A stretch of DNA of 64,000 nucleotides from Paraoerskovia sediminicola. Lineage in GTDB: Bacteria > Actinomycetota > Actinomycetes > Actinomycetales > Cellulomonadaceae. Positions 58,293-64,000 of the stretch are shown here, piece after piece (the first letter of the stretch is position 1; every line of letters starts with the position of its first letter). Position numbers and translations under genes: made by a program. Below the pieces are notes generated by a model, which saw only the letters and a list, made by a program, of their open reading frames with translations, was not told the origin of the DNA and made no database searches. Where the stretch lies: positions 3,384,794 to 3,448,793 of the forward strand of contig NZ_AP027729.1 in assembly GCF_030296575.1 (NCBI RefSeq), in the 5' to 3' direction.

Positions 58293-58298
58293 ATGATG
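58293..58298 (-). promoter_or_regulatory. possible -10 element for leaderless rpiB
   Basis: CATCAT ends 6 nt before the rpiB ATG; weaker than the other leaderless hexamers. Confidence 0.3.
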
Positions 58299-58320
58299 CC
58301 GCACGGTCGGTGGGGGCACC

Positions 58321-58326
58321 TAGGGT
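58321..58326 (+). promoter_or_regulatory. -10 element for the leaderless M13 peptidase gene
   Basis: TAGGGT ends 6 nt before the ATG at 58333, with no Shine-Dalgarno. Confidence 0.5.
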
Positions 58327-58332
58327 GGTCGC

Positions 58333-60384
58333 ATGACGAACGACACCGCACCGCGCACCGACGGCCCCGCCGTCTCCGGCATCGATCTCGCCGCGCTCGA
58401 CCCCGGCACCCGCCCGCAGGACGACCTGTACCGCCACGTCAACGGCCGGTGGATCGCGAGCCACGAGATCCCTGGCGACCGGGCGATGGACGGTGCGTTC
58501 CGGGCCCTGCACGACCAGGCGGAGGAGCACGTGCGGGACATCGTCGTCGAGTGCGGCGAGGCGACCGCCGAGGGCGCGGGCCCGGCAGGCCCGGAGGACG
58601 TGCGCACGAAGATCGGCGCCGTCTACGCGAGCTTCATGGACACCGACAGGATCGAGGCTCTCGGGACCACGCCCCTGGCCCCCGACCGCGCGCTGATCGA
58701 AGCCGCCTCCTCGGTCGACGAGCTGACCGGGGTCCTCGGCGCCCTCCAGCGCACGGGCGCTGCGGCCGCCGTCGAGCTCTTCGTCAACAACGACTCGAAG
58801 GACCCGGAGACGTACGTCGTCCACCTGACCCAGGGCGGGCTCGGCCTGCCCGACGAGGCCTACTACCGCGAACCGCAGCACGCGGAGGTCCGAGAGGCCT
58901 ACGTCGCGCACGTGGCCCGCATGCTCGCTCTCGCAGGAGCCGTCGGCGCCGATGACGACGGCTCAGCCGCCTCGGACGCCGCAGCTCGCGTCATGGCCCT
59001 CGAGACCGCTCTCGCCGCCCACCACTGGGACGTCGTGCGCGACCGGGACGCGGACCTCACCTACAACGCGCTGAGCCTCGACGAGCTCGCGGCGTCGGCG
59101 CCGGGCTTCGACTGGAACACCTGGGTCGGTGCGCTCGGCGCGCCGACCGGCTCGTTCGACCGGCTCGTCGTGCGCGAGCCGTCGTACTGCACCGGATTCG
59201 CCGAGCTGTGGTCGTCGCTGCCGCTCGCCGACTGGAAGCTGTGGGCGGCGTACCACGCGGTCACGGCCCGGGCGCCCTACCTGACCGAGGAGATCGTCGA
59301 GGCCAACTTCGACTTCTACGGGCGCACCCTCTCGGGGGCCCAGGAGGTCCGGGACCGCTGGCGCCGGGGCGTGTCGATCGTCCAGGGCGTCCTCGGCGAG
59401 GCGGTAGGCGAGGTGTACGTCTCGCGGCACTTCCCGCCGTCGCACAAGGAGCGCATGAACGAGCTCGTCGCGAACCTCGTCGAGGCGTACCGGCGGTCGA
59501 TCACGGCGCTCGACTGGATGACGGAGGAGACCAAGGAGCGCGCGCTCGTCAAGCTCGGCACGTTCAACCCGAAGATCGGCTACCCCGAGCGCTGGCGCGA
59601 CTACTCCGCGCTCACGGTCGCGGCCGACGACCTGGTCGGGAACGTGCGGCGCGCCCACGAGCACGAGCAGGACCACGAGCTGGCCAAGATCGGGCGGCCC
59701 CTCGACCGGGACGAGTGGTTCATGACGCCCCAGACCGTCAACGCCTACTACAACCCGGGGATGAACGAGATCGTCTTCCCCGCGGCGATCCTCCAGCCGC
59801 CCTTCTTCGACCCCGACGCCGACGACGCCGTGAACTACGGCGGCATCGGCGCCGTGATCGGGCACGAGATCGGCCACGGATTCGACGACCAGGGGTCGAA
59901 GTACGACGGCGACGGACGCCTCGAGGACTGGTGGACGGCGTCCGACCGCGAGGAGTTCGAGAAGCGGACGGCGGCGCTGATCGCGCAGTACGACGAGTTC
60001 CGCCCCGCACAGCTCGTAGGTGAGAAGTTCGCGGACACCCACGTCAACGGCGCGCTCACCGTCGGCGAGAACATCGGTGACCTCGGCGGGCTCTCGATCG
60101 CGCTCAAGGCCTACGAGATCGCCCTGAGCGCGCCGCTCGACGAGGCGCCCGTCGTCGACGGCCTCACCGGCGTGCAGCGCGTCCTGCTGGGCTGGGCGCA
60201 GGTCTGGCAGTCCAAGGGGCGTGACGAGGAGGTCTCCCGCCGGCTCGCGACGGACCCGCACTCCCCCAACGAGTTCCGCTGCAACGGCACCGTGCGCAAC
60301 GTGGACGCGTTCTACGACGCCTACGACGTCACGCCCGGCGACGCGCTCTACCTCGCCCCCGAGGAGCGCGTCCGGATCTGGTGA
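58333..60384 (+). CDS. M13-family metallopeptidase (PepO-like)
   Basis: Zinc endopeptidase of the neprilysin family, 683 residues. The zinc motif is HEIGH in GAVIGHEIGHGFDDQGSKYD near residue 510, with the third ligand in VGENIGDLGGLSIA near 580. AYYNPGMNEIVFPAAILQPPFFD and the substrate-binding VNAYYNP precede it. No signal peptide is seen, so it is probably cytoplasmic. The C terminus ends ERVRIW, lacking the usual terminal Cys-x-x-Trp cysteine. Confidence 0.93.
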   Translation: MTNDTAPRTDGPAVSGIDLAALDPGTRPQDDLYRHVNGRWIASHEIPGDRAMDGAFRALHDQAEEHVRDIVVECGEATAEGAGPAGPEDVRTKIGAVYASFMDTDRIEALGTTPLAPDRALIEAASSVDELTGVLGALQRTGAAAAVELFVNNDSKDPETYVVHLTQGGLGLPDEAYYREPQHAEVREAYVAHVARMLALAGAVGADDDGSAASDAAARVMALETALAAHHWDVVRDRDADLTYNALSLDELAASAPGFDWNTWVGALGAPTGSFDRLVVREPSYCTGFAELWSSLPLADWKLWAAYHAVTARAPYLTEEIVEANFDFYGRTLSGAQEVRDRWRRGVSIVQGVLGEAVGEVYVSRHFPPSHKERMNELVANLVEAYRRSITALDWMTEETKERALVKLGTFNPKIGYPERWRDYSALTVAADDLVGNVRRAHEHEQDHELAKIGRPLDRDEWFMTPQTVNAYYNPGMNEIVFPAAILQPPFFDPDADDAVNYGGIGAVIGHEIGHGFDDQGSKYDGDGRLEDWWTASDREEFEKRTAALIAQYDEFRPAQLVGEKFADTHVNGALTVGENIGDLGGLSIALKAYEIALSAPLDEAPVVDGLTGVQRVLLGWAQVWQSKGRDEEVSRRLATDPHSPNEFRCNGTVRNVDAFYDAYDVTPGDALYLAPEERVRIW

Positions 60385-60426
60385 CGGAGCGACGGCGGGG
60401 TCAGCGACCGCAGCAATCGTGAGCCG

Positions 60427-60481
60427 GAACGTGCGGGTCCGGGTGCGTCAGAACGTGCGGGTCCGGGTGCGTCAGAACGTG
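60427..60481. repeat. 24-bp tandem repeat at the 3' end of a membrane-protein gene
   Basis: GAACGTGCGGGTCCGGGTGC followed by GTCA occurs twice (60427-60450, 60451-60474) plus seven bases. The stop codon of the adjacent gene (plus-strand TCA at 60472) lies at the end of the second unit. Confidence 0.85.
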
Positions 60482-61619
60482 GTGATCCCGGCGCGTCGGA
60501 CGTTGAACCCGGCGCCGCTCTCCGTGTCCTGGCAGCCCATCCCGGTCTCGTCGCTGACGCACTCGAACGTGCCCGCGCTCTTCGACTCCCCGTAGGCGAG
60601 CTCGCCGACGACCGCGGGTGCCGCGACGGGCTCGTCGCCCGTCGGGACGCACGGCTGGGACACGCCCTCGGCCGTCAGCCGGACGAGCAGCCCCACGGTG
60701 CCGTCGCACCCCTCGACGGTCTGCGGGTCGCCCTCGATCGAGGCGATGCCGCACTCCGCGCCCTCCTCGGAGATGACGCACGAGATGTTGCCCGACGGCG
60801 ACTTGAACGGTTCGCCGTCGATCGCCTGGTCCTGCGCGTCGCCGCTCGGCGTCGGCGACGCCGTGGCAGCTCCTCCGGCTCCGGCCGGTCCACCGTCGTC
60901 TCCCCCGACGAGCCGCCCAGGAGCAGCACCCCGAGGACGATGGCCGTGACCACGAGCAGGACGTCCACGATGATCAGCGTGATGACCGCGCCGCCGAGCG
61001 GCCGGCGGCGCGTGGTGCCGGTCGAGGTCGACGGGTTCGAGCCCGTGGCGGGCGTCGCGCCCGGAGCGGCTGCAGCACCCTGGACGGTCGTCGCACCCGT
61101 CGGACCGGTCGCCCCTGCCCTGGGTCGTCCCGCTGTCTGGGCCCCTGACCGCGCCGTCGTCCGCGAGGCCGACCGCGAGGCACCGAGCGGCACCGTCGGG
61201 TAGGCCGCCGGCGGCACGACCGACCCTGCCGGGTACTCGGTCGGGGCCGGAGGCATGGTCGGGCGCGGCGCCCGCGGCGTCGCCGCGGTGTCGGCAGCGG
61301 GCTCGTCGACCGTCGCGCCGGACCGGCCGGCATCCCTCGAAATGCTGTCGGAGTCCTGCCCAGGGCCCTGCGCAGGGCCGTGGTCCGCCTGCTCGGCCGA
61401 CGTCGGGCCAGCGGGCTGATTCGGTCCATCGGGCTGTGACGCGGGGACCACGTCGATGCGTTCCGTGCCGCCGTCGGTCGCGGCCTCGTCGGCAGCTGCA
61501 CCGGCACCGGCACCGGCACCGGACGGGTCCGGACTGCCGCCGTGCCGACCTGACCGACGAGGCTCGGAGTGCGCTCCGCCGCCGTGAGGGGGCGGCGGGG
61601 GCGGGGTACTGCCCGACAT
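60472..61619 (-). CDS. Pro-rich single-pass membrane protein with a Cys-containing extracytoplasmic domain (one apparent frameshift)
   Basis: About 382 residues after repair. A long Pro/Ala/Gly-rich cytoplasmic N terminus (GSTPPPPPPHGGG) leads to one transmembrane helix (AVITLIIVDVLLVVTAIVLGVLLLGG). The external domain has SPSGNISCVISEEGAECGIASI, then cysteines in EGCDG, VSQPCVP, TFECVSDETGMGCQD and ends FNVRRAGITTF, a layout seen in actinobacterial secreted proteins of unknown function. The break is at five C (60902-60906), cured by one base. Confidence 0.75.
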
Positions 61620-61760
61620 CGACTCTCCTTCGTGGACGACGTCGCAGTCCGGGAGGGCGCGACGGTTGGGCGCGGCACCCAGGGGTCCACGCTGCCGTGA
61701 AGCATGCCACGACGCGCGCGCTGACGGCGACCCCGGGTCGCCGTCAGCACGCGGAGCGGC

Positions 61761-62405
61761 TCAGTCGAAGACGGGTCCCTGCGTCCGCGTCCGCTTGATC
61801 TCGAAGAACCCGGGCGTCCCGGCCACGAGCAGGGCACCGTCCCAGAGGCGGCCTGCGGCCTCGCCCTTGGGTGCGGGCGTGACGACGGGACCGAAGAACG
61901 CTGTGCCCTCGAACGCCACGACCGGGGTGCCGACCTCCTCGCCGACGAGCCCGATCCCCTCGGCGTGCGACGCGCGCAAGCGCTCGTCGTGCGCGTCGGT
62001 CGTCGCTGCGTCGGCCAGGGACGCCGGCAGCCCGACCTCGGCGAGAGCCTCGGCGATCACGGCGTCGAGGTCCTCGCGCCCGCCGGGGTGGATCCTGGTG
62101 CCCAGCGCGTCGTACAGCGGCTTGACGACCTCGTCGCCGTGCGCGGCCTGCGCAGCGATGACGACGCGGACCGGGCCCCAGGCCCGCTCCATCATGGCCT
62201 GGTACTCCTCGGGCAGGTCACGGCCCTCGTTGAGCACGGCGAGACTCATCACGTGCCAGCTCACCGAGACGTCCCGGACCTTCTGGACCTCGTCCATCCA
62301 GCGGCTCGTCATCCACGCCCAGGGGCAGACCGGGTCGAACCAGAAGTCGGCGGTCGCCGTACCGGTAGGGGTCGTGCTCGGGGCGGACGTCGTCGCCTGC
62401 GTCAT
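61761..62405 (-). CDS. DsbA-family protein (mycothiol-dependent nitroreductase-like)
   Basis: A 214-residue thioredoxin-fold protein. The active site is CPWA (Cys27 in [12 protein letters not shown]), with the helical insert typical of the FrnE/Rv2466c group and the cis-proline region [19 protein letters not shown]. Rv2466c of M. tuberculosis uses mycothiol and has CPWC; this one keeps only the first cysteine. AAGGAG precedes the ATG at 62405; the frame extends upstream without support. Confidence 0.85.
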   Translation of the reverse strand: MTQATTSAPSTTPTGTATADFWFDPVCPWAWMTSRWMDEVQKVRDVSVSWHVMSLAVLNEGRDLPEEYQAMMERAWGPVRVVIAAQAAHGDEVVKPLYDALGTRIHPGGREDLDAVIAEALAEVGLPASLADAATTDAHDERLRASHAEGIGLVGEEVGTPVVAFEGTAFFGPVVTPAPKGEAAGRLWDGALLVAGTPGFFEIKRTRTQGPVFD

Positions 62406-62723
62406 CGAGGTCTCCTTCAGGTCGGTGTCGTGTCGGTGAGCAGGGCGGCCCGTCGCGGCTGCGAGGTGGCACGTCATGCTCCACGAGGCCTAACCTCGAC
62501 GGGCGCCGTGGCATTCCGGCGCGAGCCCGCTGCCCGGGTGGGATGATCGACCGGGCCGGCCCGCACCGCCGTCCGGCACGAAGACCCGGTGCGCCGGCCC
62601 GTGAACCGGTGCCCGCACCAGAGCGAGACCTCAGCACGACACCTCAGCAAACCCGCAGCATGACCCCGCAGCACACCCGCAGCACACACCGTTGCAGCGA
62701 GACCCCACACCAAGGAGCAGTCC
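62406..62723. other. 318-bp divergent intergenic region
   Basis: No gene is seen. It contains imperfect repeats of ACCCGCAGCACA between about 62651 and 62690 ahead of pepN, and must hold the promoters of both flanking genes, which I could not place with confidence. Confidence 0.6.
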
Positions 62724-64000
62724 GTGCCCGGAGAGAACCTGACCCGCACCGAGGCGAGCGAGCGCGCAGCGCTCGTCGACGTGCAGACGTACGACGTCGC
62801 GCTCGACCTGACGACCGGTCCGACGACCTTCTCGTCGACGACCGTCGTGCGGTTCACGGCGCAGGACGGCGCGGCGACGTTCATCGATCTCGTCGCCCCC
62901 GCGGTCCGCGAGGTCGTCCTCAACGGGCGATCCCTGGACCCCGCCGAGGTGTTCGCAGACTCCCGGATCGCACTCGACAGCCTGCAGGCGGAGAACGAGC
63001 TGCGCGTCGTCGCCGACTGCGCGTACACGAACTCGGGCGAGGGCCTGCACCGCTTCGTGGACCCCGCCGACGGCGAGGTGTACCTGTACACCCAGTTCGA
63101 GGTCCCCGACTCGCGACGGATGTTCACCGTCTTCGAGCAGCCCGACCTCAAGGCGACCTTCACCTTCACGGTGACCGCGCCGTCCGCCTGGCAGGTCGTC
63201 TCCAACCAGGCGACGCCGGAGCCTGTGCCCGCGACCCACGCGAGCGAGCCGGACGTCGCCGCCTCGACCTGGTCGTTCGGTGCCACCCCGCGCATCTCCT
63301 CGTACATCACCGCGCTCGTCGCGGGTCCCTACGTGGTCGAGCGCAGCGAGCTGACGAGCGCCGACGGCCGGACGATCCCCCTCGGCGTGTTCGCCCGGGC
63401 CTCGCTCGCCGAGCACCTCGACGCCGACTACGTGTTCGCCAAGACCCGCGAGGGCTTCGAGTTCTACGAGAAGGCGTTCGAGCAGCCGTACCCGTTCGAC
63501 AAGTACGACCAGCTGTTCGTGCCCGAGTTCAACATGGGCGCGATGGAGAACGCCGGCTGCGTGACGTTCACGGAGACGTACGTGTTCCGGTCCAAGGTGA
63601 CCGACGCGATCAAGGAGCGCCGCGTCGTCACGATCCTCCACGAGCTCGCCCACATGTGGTTCGGCGACCTCGTGACGATGCGCTGGTGGAACGACCTGTG
63701 GCTCAACGAGTCGTTCGCCGAGTACGCGTCGACCCTCGCGACCGCCGAGGCCACCGAGTGGACCGAGGCGTGGACGACCTTCGCCGCCATGGAGAAGTCC
63801 TGGGCCTACCGCCAGGACCAGCTCCCGTCGACGCACCCCGTCGTCGCGACGATCAACGACCTCGACGACGTCCAGGTCAACTTCGACGGCATCACCTACG
63901 CCAAGGGCGGCTCCGTCCTGAAGCAGCTCGTCGCGTGGGTCGGGCAGGAGCAGTTCCTCGCCGGCGTGGCCGCGTACTTCCGCAAGCACGCCTGGGGCAA
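62724..64000 (+). CDS. pepN: aminopeptidase N (partial, runs off the window)
   Basis: M1-family zinc aminopeptidase; about 425 N-terminal residues are present and the 3' part lies beyond base 64000. The exopeptidase motif GAMEN is in EFNMGAMENAGCVTF near residue 271, and the zinc site is HELAHMWFGDLVTMRWWNDLWLNESFAEY near 306, with the second glutamate in NESFAEY. The start is GTG with AAGGAG 7 nt upstream (MPGENLTRTEASERAAL). No frameshift is seen in the visible part. Confidence 0.95.
   Translation, partial: MPGENLTRTEASERAALVDVQTYDVALDLTTGPTTFSSTTVVRFTAQDGAATFIDLVAPAVREVVLNGRSLDPAEVFADSRIALDSLQAENELRVVADCAYTNSGEGLHRFVDPADGEVYLYTQFEVPDSRRMFTVFEQPDLKATFTFTVTAPSAWQVVSNQATPEPVPATHASEPDVAASTWSFGATPRISSYITALVAGPYVVERSELTSADGRTIPLGVFARASLAEHLDADYVFAKTREGFEFYEKAFEQPYPFDKYDQLFVPEFNMGAMENAGCVTFTETYVFRSKVTDAIKERRVVTILHELAHMWFGDLVTMRWWNDLWLNESFAEYASTLATAEATEWTEAWTTFAAMEKSWAYRQDQLPSTHPVVATINDLDDVQVNFDGITYAKGGSVLKQLVAWVGQEQFLAGVAAYFRKHAWG

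Overview
The window is high-GC (roughly 70-75%) actinobacterial chromosome, almost fully coding, with short intergenic gaps and strong G/C third-position bias. The block smc-ftsY-amtB-glnK-glnD-ffh, the ileS-folC-DUF4233-ndk set, paired clpP genes with clpX, coenzyme F420 genes and mycothiol-type enzymes point to the order Micrococcales, most likely a Cellulomonas-like genus. No rRNA, IS element, prophage or CRISPR array is visible.

Layout. 0.1-13.7 kb, leftward: an amidohydrolase, the signal-recognition pair ffh/ftsY flanking a nitrogen-sensing operon (amtB-glnK-glnD), a membrane-anchored protein, smc, ndk and a DUF4233 protein. 13.8-20.4 kb, leftward: a dihydroxyacetone phosphotransferase operon (dhaK-dhaL-dhaM, with HPr fused to DhaM) and an iron-siderophore ABC importer behind an iron-regulator box; both lie between folC and DUF4233. 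20.5-25.7 kb: folC and ileS, with a translational T-box riboswitch ahead of ileS. 25.8-29 kb: a candidate cysteine leader peptide with a small ORF, a membrane molybdopterin oxidoreductase and a glutathionyl-hydroquinone-reductase-like protein. 29.4-39.2 kb: a coenzyme F420 island (putative F420-0 ABC transporter, cofD, cofC, cofE and an F420-dependent glucose-6-phosphate-dehydrogenase-like enzyme), interrupted by a VapBC pair and a lower-GC patch with a truncated and an intact HhH-GPD gene. 39.3-51 kb: valS, a baeRF-type protein, chorismate mutase, a long-chain acyl-CoA synthetase, clpX, clpP2, clpP1 and trigger factor. 51.2-64 kb: tRNA-Pro, tRNA-Gly, a cysteine-rich leader peptide ahead of cysK-cysE, a second F420-type oxidoreductase, an alkyltransferase-like protein, an Eis-type acetyltransferase, Nei and RpiB, an M13 peptidase, a membrane protein, a DsbA-family protein and the start of aminopeptidase N.

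Twelve genes, several of them essential, carry apparent frameshifts (16 events). Almost all are repaired by restoring one G or C in a short G/C run, so they look like sequence errors and are annotated here as full-length genes.

The most interesting regulatory signals are the Cys-rich leader peptide upstream of cysK, a second candidate leaderless peptide ending Cys-Cys, the T-box whose core is complementary to sequence beside the ileS Shine-Dalgarno, and a recurring -10 hexamer placed 6-7 nt before the start codon, which implies many leaderless mRNAs.
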